Notes: generated by a model from the letters alone, not told the origin. A DNA stretch of 64,000 nucleotides from CBDAKK01 sp965196605 (GCA_965196605.1 CBDAKK010000008.1:930001-994000); one strand, 5' to 3'. Counted from the stretch's first letter, positions 17,071 through 27,494 are shown. Numbers and translations: made by a program.

Positions 17071-18181
17071 GCCCCGTTTCCTTGTTGTACACATGCAGGG
17101 CGCGTAGTGGCACCGTGGCGTCTCCGTACTCTTGTATGCTTTCATGCTGATGAACGAGTGCGCGTAGGTCGGCTTGTTCAAACTCGGCGCGCGTTTCATG
17201 TGGGTTTTGCGCGTGCCCCTGCCTCTCAATTTTCAAGTGGAGCAAGTACTGCGCGCCCAAGTGTTCTTTTTCTAACACGCGCGCCTTAAACCTAATGTGC
17301 GGCTCTGCAAGTTTTGTTTGTGAGACAAACACGTCTTCGGGGCGCACCGCTAGTATCAAGTTTGTGTTATCAGCGACAGTACTTTTGGGTGTTATGGGCA
17401 CGCGTTGACCAAAGCAGGTTATTGCGCCATTTTCATGTGTGGCTTCAAGCGTGTTTATTGAGGGTGAGCCTATAAAGCTTGCAACAAACAAGGTGCGCGG
17501 GTTTCGGTACACTTCTTCGGGGCTGCCAATTTGCTCTATGCGTCCCTTGTTCAGCACAACAATGCGCGAAGCCATGGTCATTGCTTCTACTTGGTCGTGT
17601 GTGACGTACAGGGAAGTGACATTCAGTCTTTGTTGCAAGCGCTTAATTTCACTGCGCATGTGCGCGCGCAATTTTGCGTCTAAGTTGGAGAGTGGTTCAT
17701 CAAACAAAAACAAAACGGGGTGGCGTGCAATTGCGCGCCCCATGGCAACGCGCTGTTTTTCTCCACCTGAGAGTTGCGCAGGCTTGTTGCCCAGTAGGTG
17801 GCGTATGCCTAGTATCTCCGCCGTCTCCTCAATGCGCTTGTGTATTTCACTCTTTGGGTAGCCGTGGTTTTTGAGGCCATACGCCATGTTGTTATACACG
17901 CTCATGTGTGGGTACAGGGCGTAGTTTTGAAAGACCATGGCAATGTTGCGGTCTCCCGGCTCTATGTCGTTTGCGCGCTTGTTTTCTATGTACAAGTTGC
18001 CGCTGGTTATTGACTCCAGCCCTGCGACCATGCGCAGTATGGTAGACTTGCCACAGCCTGAAGGACCCAGCAGCACAATGAATTCTCCATGTTCTACGTC
18101 CAGCGAAATGCCGTCTTCTCCTATGGCCGCAAAGCCATTGGGGTAGGTTTTTGTAAGGTTTTCTAAACGCGTATGTATCAC
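17060..18181 (-). CDS. ugpC: ABC transporter ATPase for glycerol-3-phosphate/glycerophosphodiesters
   Basis: 373 residues from GTG 18181, chosen because AGGAGGC lies five bases upstream; the frame itself is open further. Walker A LLGPSGCGKST, signature LSGGEKQRVAMGRA, Walker B LFDEPLSNLD, H-loop YVTHDQVEA, and the C-terminal OB/TOBE regulatory domain of MalK-type ATPases (LAVRPEDVFVS). It powers the UgpAE permease. Confidence 0.92.
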   Translation of the reverse strand: MIHTRLENLTKTYPNGFAAIGEDGISLDVEHGEFIVLLGPSGCGKSTILRMVAGLESITSGNLYIENKRANDIEPGDRNIAMVFQNYALYPHMSVYNNMAYGLKNHGYPKSEIHKRIEETAEILGIRHLLGNKPAQLSGGEKQRVAMGRAIARHPVLFLFDEPLSNLDAKLRAHMRSEIKRLQQRLNVTSLYVTHDQVEAMTMASRIVVLNKGRIEQIGSPEEVYRNPRTLFVASFIGSPSINTLEATHENGAITCFGQRVPITPKSTVADNTNLILAVRPEDVFVSQTKLAEPHIRFKARVLEKEHLGAQYLLHLKIERQGHAQNPHETRAEFEQADLRALVHQHESIQEYGDATVPLRALHVYNKETGHAL

Positions 18182-18189
18182 AACGCCTC

Positions 18190-19035
18190 CTATTTTTCGG
18201 TTTGTATGAGCCCTTGCACAAAAAACTTTTGCATTGCAAGTACCACTATGACGGGTGGTATAATGGCAAGCAAGGACAAGAGCATCATTTCTGGCCACTC
18301 CGGAATGGTGTCACTTACCACTACCAAGCGTTGAATGGCCATGGTGATGGTGTAGTAACGCGCGTCTGATGCTATGATGAGTGGCCACAGGTATTGATTC
18401 CAGCCGTAGACAAACAAAATGACGAAGAGCGCCGCGATGTTTGTTTTTGACACGGGTAGGAGTATGTCGAAGAAAAAGCGCCAAAACCCCGCCTTGTCGA
18501 GTTTGGCAGCTTCTAGCAGTTCGTTGGGTACGGTAAGAAAAAACTGCCGAAAGAAAAAGGTTGCGGTGGCCGAGGCTATGAGTGGGAGGCTCAAGCCTGC
18601 GTAGGTGTTTATCATGCCCAGCTGTGCAACAACTTCATATGTAGGTAGTATGCGTACTTCTACGGGGAGCATGAGTGTTATAAAAATGACCCAGAATGCT
18701 ATTTTTTTATAGCGGAAGTCAAAGTACACAATGGCGTAGGCTGAGAGTATGGAGATGATGATTTTACCAAAGGAGATGGAGAGCGCCACAATGAGTGTGT
18801 TTAACAACAGGCGTGTTATGGACGAAATGTTGCTGATAACGCCACTGTTGAGAGAATGCCATGTGTTAAGAAAGTGTTTTCCGGGGAGCAGGGGAATGGG
18901 CGGAGAAGAGAGGTCTTGGAGGCTATGCGTTGCTACTACGAAGGCAAGGTACAGGGGAAACGCGACAACGAGGCAGCCAGCTATGAGAATGGCGTGGCGC
19001 GCTAGCGTGCGTATAAAGCGTTTGTGATTGCGCAT
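18190..19035 (-). CDS. ugpE: ABC permease for glycerol-3-phosphate
   Basis: 281 residues, six hydrophobic helices. The EAA loop ELLEAAKLDKAGFWRFFFDILLP contacts the ATPase. Belongs to the MalG/UgpE class of binding-protein-dependent permeases. Its start touches the ugpA stop and its end lies eight bases before the ugpC start, so the genes are translationally close. Confidence 0.9.
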   Translation of the reverse strand: MRNHKRFIRTLARHAILIAGCLVVAFPLYLAFVVATHSLQDLSSPPIPLLPGKHFLNTWHSLNSGVISNISSITRLLLNTLIVALSISFGKIIISILSAYAIVYFDFRYKKIAFWVIFITLMLPVEVRILPTYEVVAQLGMINTYAGLSLPLIASATATFFFRQFFLTVPNELLEAAKLDKAGFWRFFFDILLPVSKTNIAALFVILFVYGWNQYLWPLIIASDARYYTITMAIQRLVVVSDTIPEWPEMMLLSLLAIIPPVIVVLAMQKFFVQGLIQTEK

Positions 19036-19919
19036 TAGTAATGTACCTTTTTTTCTATGTACTTAAACTGAACCATGGTTAATGCAATAACAATGATGAG
19101 CAAGATTGTCGACTGTGCGGAAGACGAACCGATGTCAAGCCCCAAAAAGCCGTCGCGGTACACTCTGTATACCAAGGTGGACGTGCTGTACTCGGGGCCT
19201 CCTTGTGTGGTTACGTCTATAATTCCAAAAATTTCAAAAAAGGCGTATATGGTATTAATCACAAAGAGGAAAAAACTTGTGGGTGAGAGTAGGGGAAACG
19301 TGATAGTCCAAAAACGCCTGAATGGCTTTGCCCTGTCCATGGTTGCGGCCTCTATGAGCGATTGCGGAATATAGTGGAGCCCCGCGAGGAAGAACAAAAA
19401 ATTATAGCTTATTTGTTTCCACGCGGCCGCAATAATAATGAGCGTTATTGCATTGTTGGCGCTGGTGTAGGGCTGCCACGGAATACCGAGTTTTTCTAAG
19501 TAATATGCAATAATTCCAACGCTGGGGTCGAAAAGAAATTTCCACAGTACCCCCGCTACAACGGGTGCAATGGCGTAGGGAATTATGAGAATTATTTTAT
19601 ATAACGCGCCGAGCATGCCCATGAGTTTGTGTGCCATTACCGCCAAGGTTAAGGCTAGGCTCATGGAGCAAAGCGCAACCATAAAGCTTATAAAAGTGGA
19701 AATGCCTATTGCGTAGGTATAGGTGGGGTCTGTAAAAATGTTGAGAAAATTTTCAAACCACACAAACTCACGTGAAAGCCCAAAGGGGTCTGAAATGAAA
19801 AAAGAATTTTTTATGCCGACAAAAGTAGGAATGAGGAAAAAAAACGTACTTATGAGGAGTTGGGGCGCAAGTAACAAAAACGCTACCCACGCCTTGTTAT
19901 GAAATACAACGCGTTTCAC
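19035..19919 (-). CDS. ugpA: ABC permease for glycerol-3-phosphate
   Basis: 294 residues with six membrane helices and the EAA loop SLIEAATMDRAKPFRRFWTITFPLL. MalF/UgpA class, partner of UgpE. It follows the binding-protein gene by 55 bases, as in the standard ugpBAECQ order. Confidence 0.9.
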   Translation of the reverse strand: MKRVVFHNKAWVAFLLLAPQLLISTFFFLIPTFVGIKNSFFISDPFGLSREFVWFENFLNIFTDPTYTYAIGISTFISFMVALCSMSLALTLAVMAHKLMGMLGALYKIILIIPYAIAPVVAGVLWKFLFDPSVGIIAYYLEKLGIPWQPYTSANNAITLIIIAAAWKQISYNFLFFLAGLHYIPQSLIEAATMDRAKPFRRFWTITFPLLSPTSFFLFVINTIYAFFEIFGIIDVTTQGGPEYSTSTLVYRVYRDGFLGLDIGSSSAQSTILLIIVIALTMVQFKYIEKKVHY

Positions 19920-19974
19920 AGCAACTCCTCAATAGTAGTGCAATCTTTTCATCAGTTACATGCACGTACTCTAG

Positions 19975-21291
19975 TTATTTCACTGAACGGGCAAAGCGAC
20001 TAAGCAAGGTGTTTGCTTTTTTCTGCAAGTTTGCAATTGCTTTCTCAGCGGTGATTTTTCCGTTCAGCATTGCTTCAAATTCTTCATAAGCGCTGTTTCT
20101 AATTTGCGGGTTAAAACCTAAACGGTAACCTCTACTATTGGTAGTGGGTTTTTTGTTTGCTAGTTGTTGTACCGCCAATTCTTTTTGAGGTTCTTTTTTA
20201 TAAAAGCCTTCTTTTTTAAGCTCTTCATACGCGGACATGGTTACAGGCACATAGCCCGTTTCCTTTGCCCACTCTTTTTGTTTTTCTATTGACGCTAAAT
20301 ATGAAAGAAACAGCGCCGTTCCCTTTGCGCGCTCGCGTGAATGCCCCTTGAGTGCCCACAGTGAAGCACCGCCTATAATTGAATTTTGCATGCTAGAAGA
20401 AACCTTGGTATTAATAGGCAAGCGTGCTACCGCAAACTTAAATTTTGCTTGCCTTACAAAAGTAGGGGTAGTGGACGAACTCCCTGTCATCATACCAACC
20501 TTACCAGCGGCAAAGGAAGCCTCAGCTTTTTCGTTTCGCCCCTTGTACGCATACAAGCCTTCATCGAAAAGTTCTTTTATCATATGCCAGTGCTGTACAA
20601 AAGGCTTTGCATTTGGCATGTAGCTTACGTTTTTAAGGCTGTCATAGCCGTTGTTTTGAGACGCTAGTGCAACGTTATGCAAGGCTGCAAAATTTTCTAC
20701 ATGCACCCACATGGTCCACGCTGAGGTTATGGGACTATCCGTTACCGCCTTCAGTTTTTGTGAAGCGCGTTTTACATCATCCCACGTTTTCAAAGGCGTA
20801 TTTGCATCCATGCCTGCTTTTTTAAAGAGATCGAGGTTGTAATATAATACGGGAGTTCAGGCGTTAAAGGGATATGAGAGTAACTTCCCATCTGAGCTTA
20901 CGTAAAAACTCTTGATTGTGGGATTAAGATCATTAGTATTAAAGTCTATTCCTGCGTCCTTAAAAAGCTGGTGGAGTGGATAAACAATTTGCTTGCTCCC
21001 CATCATGGTTGCCGTACCCGCATCGTAGACCATAAGAAGGTCAGGCTGCGTCTTGGTGCGTATTGCCGCTATGCCGAAGGTGAGCGTTTGCTCGTAGTTG
21101 CCCTTGTGCGTTTCTACCACCTGATATTGTGGATGTTTCTCGTTGAATTCACGGACAAATTGTGAGACAAGCTCCGCAAGTTTGCCGCTACCAAAGGCGT
21201 GCCAAAACTCTATTCTGGTTTGCGCATGTACATTGCTTGCAAGAACAAAGCCCAAGACAAGCGTGAATATAAAAGCTAGAATCTTTTTCAT
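19975..21291 (-). pseudogene. ugpB: Glycerol-3-phosphate-binding protein, interrupted by an in-frame UGA
   Basis: A signal peptide (MKKILAFIFTLVLGFVLAS) and type 1 binding-protein sequence (RIEFWHAFGSGKLAELV) run to SYPFNA. Then comes UGA at 20859-20857, and the same frame continues with TPVLYYNLDLFKKAG and on to a normal C-terminus. Family members read FN(A/S)STPVLYYN here, so a serine TCA has become TGA. Total length without the stop is about 438 codons, the normal UgpB size. The 144-residue product would lack the C-terminal lobe; the transporter is probably off unless the stop is read through or is a sequencing error. Confidence 0.88.
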
Positions 21292-21681
21292 GTGTTACTC
21301 CTTAAGCGATTGGTTTTACTTTGCTTAGATATTTGTATTGTAACCCTAATGTGTGGTATATATGGAGTTTTTTTTTATTAATTACTTTCATGTTAAATTA
21401 ACACATGCTTCTTTCTGCTTGCATAATGTATTTCCCACTTAAGCGTTTGTGGCGTCCTCTTCCATTATGGTTTTTCTTTATGACATGGCATTCTGCATTT
21501 AAAAAACTTGAGGTACTGTGCTGATTAATGAAAATAGATGGCCTTGAAAAAAGTAGATACGGAAAACAAGATGAGAAAAATAACATGAATATTTAAAGAG
21601 AAAACAAAGCTACATAAAAGCATTGTAGTGTAGCGTGTTCCTTATTGGTGTCTGGCATAATCGCTAAGATATGAATTATAT
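21292..21681. other. Intergenic region upstream of ugpB and the glycosylase gene
   Basis: 390 AT-rich bases between divergent genes. I see no gene and no clear RNA structure. It must hold the ugp promoter, but no -35/-10 pair stands out. Confidence 0.4.
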
Positions 21682-22389
21682 ATGAAGAATATATTTACTC
21701 ACATTTATACAATGCTTGCACAGCACTACGGAAAGCAAAACTGGTGGCCTATTGTTAAAGATGGAACAGCCTTATATCAGGAGCGTTCTTTGCATGAAAC
21801 ATACTCAGAGGCAGAAGTACTTGAGATTGTCGTGGGAGCCATACTTACACAAAATACAAACTGGAATAATGTTGTAAAAGCATTATCTGTGCTTAAAAGA
21901 CACAATATGCTCAACATTGATGCTTTAGAGGGTATTGTAGAAAGTAAGCTTGCGAATATGATAAAAAGTTCAGGCTATTTCAATCAAAAAGCAAAAAAGA
22001 TAAAGCATTTCATTAGGTTTATAAGGAGCGAACTCCAAGATGATATATACGCTTTACAGTCCTATAGAAAAGCAGAAGTAAGGACAATGTTGTTGGGAAT
22101 ATGGGGAATTGGTCCAGAAACAGCAGACACGATTGCCTTGTATGGCTATAACTTTACACTGTTTGTGGTAGACAACTATACGAAAAGGCTTTTCAGCAGA
22201 CTTGGATTGATTCATAAAGACACCAAATACGATGAGATACAATCTATCTTTTCAAAAGCCCTGCACGACGATACACATTTATATAAAGAATATCACGCGC
22301 TCATCGTTACAATAGGGAAAGAGGTATGTAAATCACAACCTCAATGCGATGCATGTGTTTTGAATACTATCTGTAAAAAAGTACTATAG
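21682..22389 (+). CDS. Endonuclease III-like DNA glycosylase (HhH-GPD, Fe-S)
   Basis: 235 residues. Helix-hairpin-helix LLGIWGIGPETADTIALY, the catalytic aspartate in FVVDNYTKRLFSRLG, and a C-terminal [4Fe-4S] motif CKSQPQCDACVLNTIC (C-x5-C-x2-C-x5-C). A glycine-proline-glutamate replaces the lysine position of bifunctional Nth, so it is probably a monofunctional glycosylase of the MagIII/Mig type that removes alkylated or mismatched bases. It is unrelated in sequence to the Nth fragments at 54.9 and 57.2 kb. Confidence 0.8.
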   Translation: MKNIFTHIYTMLAQHYGKQNWWPIVKDGTALYQERSLHETYSEAEVLEIVVGAILTQNTNWNNVVKALSVLKRHNMLNIDALEGIVESKLANMIKSSGYFNQKAKKIKHFIRFIRSELQDDIYALQSYRKAEVRTMLLGIWGIGPETADTIALYGYNFTLFVVDNYTKRLFSRLGLIHKDTKYDEIQSIFSKALHDDTHLYKEYHALIVTIGKEVCKSQPQCDACVLNTICKKVL

Positions 22390-22557
22390 TACAGCAGGTT
22401 ATTATAGAAACATTTGCTCTAAACCTCGATATTATTAAGCGCATCATGGTTGCATTAATTAATCCTATGACAGCATATACATGCGTTGCTATATCATGAG
22501 TGAATTTATTTTAATAAAAAAGTTTTAATTCATTCTTATTCTTCCGATGTACATACT

Positions 22558-23049
22558 ATGAGTGTATCATTTGGGGGTTCTACAAAAGAATTTGAAAAAG
22601 AACTGGAAACATTTCATGCTCTCTTGGTAAAAGCCGTACAGTATTACGATTCGATTTTTTCGCGTATGCTCAATGGTGAGCTTATTACCAAGGAACTTGA
22701 GAATAAGAGCCATATTGAAAAAATACTTGCGGCTCATAAAAACATTCACGCCTTGCAAACAAGCATGAGCGTCAACTTAGGGCATGAGTCGTGCATTCCC
22801 TTGCATGAGCTTACAAGGCACTACGCATTTTCTTGTGACATTGTGCAACTCGGGCGCTCATGTGTAGAACGATACACCTATATCGTTCATAGAGTTACGA
22901 TGATAGACATGTACTTTAAAACCAAAGTAGAAGAATACCAAAGCTTTTTTACAGATTTGCATAGCGAAAACAGTGTGAATATATACGCCCCCGATGGTTC
23001 GTCTTTAAAGAAACACAATGACTTGCATCTTATTTCACATCATGCATAG
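22558..23049 (+). CDS. Probable FlgN-like flagellar export chaperone
   Basis: 163 residues, mostly helical, with no membrane segment. Assigned from position: it directly precedes flgK with 17 bases between, where spirochaetes and other bacteria encode FlgN, the chaperone that delivers the hook-filament junction proteins FlgK and FlgL to the export gate. Sequence similarity alone would not identify it. Confidence 0.5.
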   Translation: MSVSFGGSTKEFEKELETFHALLVKAVQYYDSIFSRMLNGELITKELENKSHIEKILAAHKNIHALQTSMSVNLGHESCIPLHELTRHYAFSCDIVQLGRSCVERYTYIVHRVTMIDMYFKTKVEEYQSFFTDLHSENSVNIYAPDGSSLKKHNDLHLISHHA

Positions 23050-23066
23050 GGTTATGGAGGATTATT

Positions 23067-24938
23067 GTGCATTCTACATTTAGTGGCGTTGAAATTGCAA
23101 AGCGTGGTCTTTTCGCGCAAACTCGTGGTTTGAGCACCGTAGGTCACAACCTTAACAACATTGCCACCGAAGGCTATTCTAAACAACGCGTTCAGCTTGC
23201 CTCAACCTATGCATTGTATGCACCGGGAATGGGGCGTGCCGAAACTCCGGGGCAAATAGGGCAGGGCGTTGATATAGCCAGTGTAACGAGACAGCGTAAT
23301 GCCTTATTAGATAATACCATAGCAGCGCAGTCTCACAAAGAAGGGTTTTGGCAGAAACGCAATGAGTACGTTCAGCGCTTGTCTGAAATATACAACGAAG
23401 TTGGCGATAGTTCCATACGAGGCATGCTCGACCAATACTGGGCGGCGTGGGAAGAGGTTGCAACCTTTCCCGACCAAGTAGCTTCACGTATTGTGCTCCT
23501 AGAACGCGCGGACACCCTCGCCTCGGGAATACAAGAGCGGCATCAGCAGCTCACGCAATTACGCTCTGTGCTTGATGAAGAAGTTGTCGTAACTGTTGGT
23601 ACCATCAATCAATACACACGCGATATTGCGGCACTCAATAAAAAAATAAAGGAGTCAGAAGCCTTAGGCGACTTTCCTAACGACATGCTCGATGCACGCG
23701 ATTTGTTGGTAGACAAGGTAGGAGCATTACTGAACATTACGGTGGACAGAAGAGACCCCGATGAGTTTTTGATACACACCAATGGCAAGGTGCTGGTACA
23801 GGGGCATGTTGCACGTCAATTTGAAGTACGCAGAGACGCGGATAACGCTGCCACTCACACGGTGCTTTGGAGCGATACGCAAGATGCCATAGACCTTTCT
23901 GGTGGTGAACTTTCAGCATTGGTACGCGTGAGAGATGAAGACGTACGCATTGAAATACAAAACTTGAACACATTCACCATTACGCTTGTAGACACGACCA
24001 ATGCCTTGCATAGAACCGGGGTTTCATTAAACAAAACCACCAATCAGGACTTTTTTGTGGAAAGACCTGCGGTGCTCAATGCGCAAGGAAATTATGACGC
24101 GGATGAAGATGGAATATTTGATCAAAGTCGACTCTACAGAATAAGCGGAAGCAATGTTTTAGAGCCCACACAAAATATTGGCTTTGCTGGAGTTTTGAGT
24201 TTACCCGGAACACGTGGTGATGAAGTAATTGAAGTTACATACAATGGTAGCGACACGGTACAACATGTGGTGGATAGAATTAACGCAAGTGGCGCAGAAG
24301 TTGTTGCAGCCTTTGACCATGAAAACAAGCTTGTCATACGCGCGACTGCCTCACGCGATGCAAACAATCCAGATTTTGTTATTCGGACATTGGAAGATAG
24401 CGGTGAATTTTTGGCGGGCTATGCAGGCGTACTCTCTGCCCCCGGCGCTGAAGGCGCTTACACATGGCAAGTGCCAGATGCAGCATTGGCACTTGCATCC
24501 GAATCCTACGGAGTTGCTCCCTTTTTGGACCCCGCAGCATCCATCACCATAAACGAAGGCATTATGCGCGATCCTCGAGAAGTTGCCGCGGCCACCTACA
24601 GTCAAGATGGCATTGCAGACACGGGCAATGGAGCAATAGCAGCTGAAATTGCACGCGTGCGTATTGCGGACACGGGGTTTTCACAAGGACAGTCGTTTGA
24701 AGATTTTTTTGCGGACACGACCGCCTCTATTGGGAGTAGGGCGCAGGAAGCATTGACACATAAAGAAACTCATGAGCTTATTATGAAAAAACTGCGAGAT
24801 GAGCGCGCGTCTATTTCTAAAGTGAACTTAGACGAAGAGCTACAAAACATGATCAAGTATCAAACTGCGTATCGCGCATCTGCACAGTTTTTGACCTATG
24901 TCAATACGACATATGAAACGCTTTTAAACATGGTGTAG
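23067..24938 (+). CDS. flgK: Flagellar hook-associated protein 1
   Basis: 623 residues from GTG 23067 behind TGGAGG. N-terminal FSGVEIAKRGLFAQTRGLSTVGHNLNNI is the axial-protein signature, and the C-terminal LDEELQNMIKYQTAYRASAQFLTYV is the matching D0 helix. FlgK forms the first junction zone between hook and filament; in spirochaetes this is in the periplasm. Directly followed by flgL. Confidence 0.95.
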   Translation: MHSTFSGVEIAKRGLFAQTRGLSTVGHNLNNIATEGYSKQRVQLASTYALYAPGMGRAETPGQIGQGVDIASVTRQRNALLDNTIAAQSHKEGFWQKRNEYVQRLSEIYNEVGDSSIRGMLDQYWAAWEEVATFPDQVASRIVLLERADTLASGIQERHQQLTQLRSVLDEEVVVTVGTINQYTRDIAALNKKIKESEALGDFPNDMLDARDLLVDKVGALLNITVDRRDPDEFLIHTNGKVLVQGHVARQFEVRRDADNAATHTVLWSDTQDAIDLSGGELSALVRVRDEDVRIEIQNLNTFTITLVDTTNALHRTGVSLNKTTNQDFFVERPAVLNAQGNYDADEDGIFDQSRLYRISGSNVLEPTQNIGFAGVLSLPGTRGDEVIEVTYNGSDTVQHVVDRINASGAEVVAAFDHENKLVIRATASRDANNPDFVIRTLEDSGEFLAGYAGVLSAPGAEGAYTWQVPDAALALASESYGVAPFLDPAASITINEGIMRDPREVAAATYSQDGIADTGNGAIAAEIARVRIADTGFSQGQSFEDFFADTTASIGSRAQEALTHKETHELIMKKLRDERASISKVNLDEELQNMIKYQTAYRASAQFLTYVNTTYETLLNMV

Positions 24939-24953
24939 GTTTAAGGAGGAAAT

Positions 24954-26198
24954 ATGTTTGGACGCATAAGTTTTTACAAAACACATAACGATGTTAGAAG
25001 TGCAATACAAAAAAGAGAGACGGAATCAAATGCAGTACAAAATCAAGTCTGGACGGGGACCCGTCTTCACCGCTTAAGCGATGACCCAAGCGCGGCTTCT
25101 CATGCTACACGCTACGCTTCCGTATTGGTGCGCAAGGGCGTTTTTATAAAGCAAAACAGGCAAATGTATGACACGCTTCAGTTTGCTGAAGGCTACGTGC
25201 GAGACGCAGTAGATCTTTTGCACAAGTCCCGTGCCCTTGCGGTGCGCGCTGCAAATGGAGTGTACACGCCCTCCGATAGGGAAAACATGGCTCAGAGTAT
25301 CAATGAACATGTAGAGGCCTTGTATTCACTTGCTAATACGCAAAACGCCGATGGGCAATATATATTTGGTGGCACGCGCACCAACTCACCTCCCTTTATT
25401 GGGTTGCGTACAGCATCTAACCGCATGCACAAAGACGTTATCAATGACGTGGAATACGTCGGTTCTAACGATGAAGGGGCAGTGCGCGTCTCGGATGTAG
25501 ATACCGTTGAACGCACGATTGCAGGAAGTAAAATGTTTTGGTCAGGAAGAACGCAGGTGCGTAGCAACCTCAACGCACTTGAGTACAGCGCCCCTACCGA
25601 TTCGGTTATTACCATAAACAACGTGGATATTGCTATTTCACAAGGCGATAACGTCTACGCAATTATAGATAAAATAAACGCATCGGTAAGCAATGCACAA
25701 GCTTTTTTGGATAATGCAAGTGGTGGACTTGCCATACAGACCAATGATGCCGAGCAAATGTGGTTAAGTGACGCTGACGGACAAGTGTTTCAAGATCTCG
25801 GGATTATAAACTTTAATAGTCCGCCATATAACCTTGCTCCTGATACAACGCTTTCTAATGAAACCGTTTTCGATAGCCTCATTCGTTTGAGAGATTCCAT
25901 GTTTGGAAACGATTATGGCGACATTGGAGGCAAGGTTCTTGCCGCCATTGATGGGAGCATGGCGTCTGTCTTGAATAATTTAAGCAAGATAGGCGCAGTG
26001 ACAGAGCGACTCGATGTTGTACATCGTCGTATGGACGAAAAAGATGTTCCGAATATAACTGCGCAGTTAGACAATCAAATTGCCGTAGATATGACTGAGG
26101 CAATACGAAGGATGTCCGAACTTTCTTTGGCAAGAGACGCGGCGTATGCAGTCGGTTCGCGTGTTATGAATACAAGCTTATTAAATTATTTACAATAA
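24954..26198 (+). CDS. flgL: Flagellar hook-associated protein 3
   Basis: 414 residues. Starts with flagellin-like D0/D1 sequence (RETESNAVQNQVWTGTRLHRLSDDPSAAS) and ends with RRMSELSLARDAAYAVGSRVMNTSLLNYL. Forms the second hook-filament junction ring. ATG 24954 follows AAGGAGG. It lies between flgK and fliW, the order seen in treponemes. Confidence 0.94.
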   Translation: MFGRISFYKTHNDVRSAIQKRETESNAVQNQVWTGTRLHRLSDDPSAASHATRYASVLVRKGVFIKQNRQMYDTLQFAEGYVRDAVDLLHKSRALAVRAANGVYTPSDRENMAQSINEHVEALYSLANTQNADGQYIFGGTRTNSPPFIGLRTASNRMHKDVINDVEYVGSNDEGAVRVSDVDTVERTIAGSKMFWSGRTQVRSNLNALEYSAPTDSVITINNVDIAISQGDNVYAIIDKINASVSNAQAFLDNASGGLAIQTNDAEQMWLSDADGQVFQDLGIINFNSPPYNLAPDTTLSNETVFDSLIRLRDSMFGNDYGDIGGKVLAAIDGSMASVLNNLSKIGAVTERLDVVHRRMDEKDVPNITAQLDNQIAVDMTEAIRRMSELSLARDAAYAVGSRVMNTSLLNYLQ

Positions 26199-26213
26199 AT
26201 TTTTGGAGATTAT

Positions 26214-26684
26214 ATGATAGTAGCAGATGCATCATCAATTGCAAGAAATGAAGAAGAACTCACCGTATTGTCGGGGCAAGAACAGGCCTTGCACCTTGAG
26301 TTCCCCAGAGGCATTATAGGATTTGAAACACAAAAGCAGTACGTACTTCACAGCCTTGAAGAAGGACCATTAATGGTTCTCTCTGCCTTTCCCAATGAAC
26401 AACAATTTTTTTATCTTATAAACCCATATGTAGTACGTTCTGATTATGTCCTTGATATACAAGAAGAAGATTATGACTTTTTACATAACCCCAAGCCTAA
26501 GAACATTATGGTATTTGCCGTTGTCACGATGCAAAACTCTATTGAAAGTATTACTTGTAATCTTGTAGGACCAATAATCATTAATGTTAAAGAACATGTT
26601 GCATGTCAGTGTGTAAATTTAGGAGATGCATGGACAACGCAACACTTACTTGCAAATGGAAAAGCTGTAACTTCTTATTCGTAG
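26214..26684 (+). CDS. fliW: Flagellar assembly factor FliW
   Basis: 156 residues with FPRGIIGFETQKQYVLHSLEEGPLMVLSAF and YVLDIQEEDYDFL, typical of FliW. FliW binds the regulator CsrA and frees flagellin mRNA when flagellin is low. csrA normally follows fliW in spirochaetes, but here the next feature is tRNA-Pro and no csrA-like ORF is visible. Confidence 0.92.
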   Translation: MIVADASSIARNEEELTVLSGQEQALHLEFPRGIIGFETQKQYVLHSLEEGPLMVLSAFPNEQQFFYLINPYVVRSDYVLDIQEEDYDFLHNPKPKNIMVFAVVTMQNSIESITCNLVGPIIINVKEHVACQCVNLGDAWTTQHLLANGKAVTSYS

Positions 26685-26762
26685 TATCCTTATTGTTTTG
26701 AATGAATATCGTTTTTGTTGAGTAATATTAGTTTTTAATTAAATATAAAGTCGTATAGACTA

Positions 26763-26836
26763 CGGGCTGTAGCGTAGTTGGTTAGCGCACAAGTCTGGGG
26801 GACTTGGGGTCGCTGGTTCGAATCCAGTCAGCCCGA
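26763..26836 (+). tRNA. tRNA-Pro (GGG)
   Basis: Acceptor CGGGCTG/CAGCCCG with discriminator A, anticodon stem CAAGT/ACTTG and loop CTGGGGG (anticodon GGG), T arm CTGGTTCGAATCCAG. Intact. Its anticodon places it as proline. Confidence 0.93.
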
Positions 26837-26882
26837 TTTTTGTTGCTTACACTGTAAGCAACAAGTAAGTAAAGGGGATGGT

Positions 26883-27494
26883 ATGAAGCGATATTTGCAA
26901 AACAGAAAGGACGCGAGCTCTTATAATCCGTTTCATGATATTTGGATTGTGCGTATGTACGTTAAGTACATACGCAGTGTCATTTCTCGCATTGGTGAGC
27001 TTAGTTCAGATGACGAGTTAATGAAAACTTATAAGCATGAATCCGTGCTGCTGGTATTGCTTTTATGCGTTATTGCAGGAGTTAACGCGATTATCTATTG
27101 GCTGTTTCAGCTACCCGTGTTTATATCCAACATATCTCTTATATACATAGCCGTAAATCTTGTAATCATAGCAGTATTTCATCTAACAAAAAATTATAGC
27201 TTCTTTTATACGACATATGGATTTCTGGCCATACTCTTTGTTGGATTTATGAGTGTTGTTTTAGGAGGCATTCAAGAGTCAGGATTTATTATCATATTGG
27301 GCATTATTATTCCAATGTCAATTACTGTTTCTAGTAACATCATTACTGGCGGCATATGGGCATTGATATACACCATGATGATTATCATTGTGACCTTACA
27401 TAGTGTTGTCGGTATTTTTAGAATTCCATGGAACATTCATTCGCTTCTTGGATGGAAATCCACATTATTGCTTATTCAGTCCAAAAAAAAGTGA
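26883..27494 (+). pseudogene. Membrane sensor domain, truncated at the accessory-region border
   Basis: 203 residues from ATG 26883 behind GGGGATG. A polar N-terminal part of about 50 residues is followed by six hydrophobic helices with short loops, ending at about HSLLGWKSTLLLIQ. This is the layout of membrane sensor domains that precede a kinase, GGDEF or cyclase output domain, but the frame ends abruptly in SKKK. Low-complexity DNA and prophage follow. Probably the 3' half was removed by prophage-linked rearrangement. Confidence 0.55.

Noticed and set aside
20857..20859. UGA read as selenocysteine or tryptophan in ugpB
   Set aside because: The family has Ser here, no SECIS-like hairpin is evident right after it, and many intact genes in the window end in TGA.
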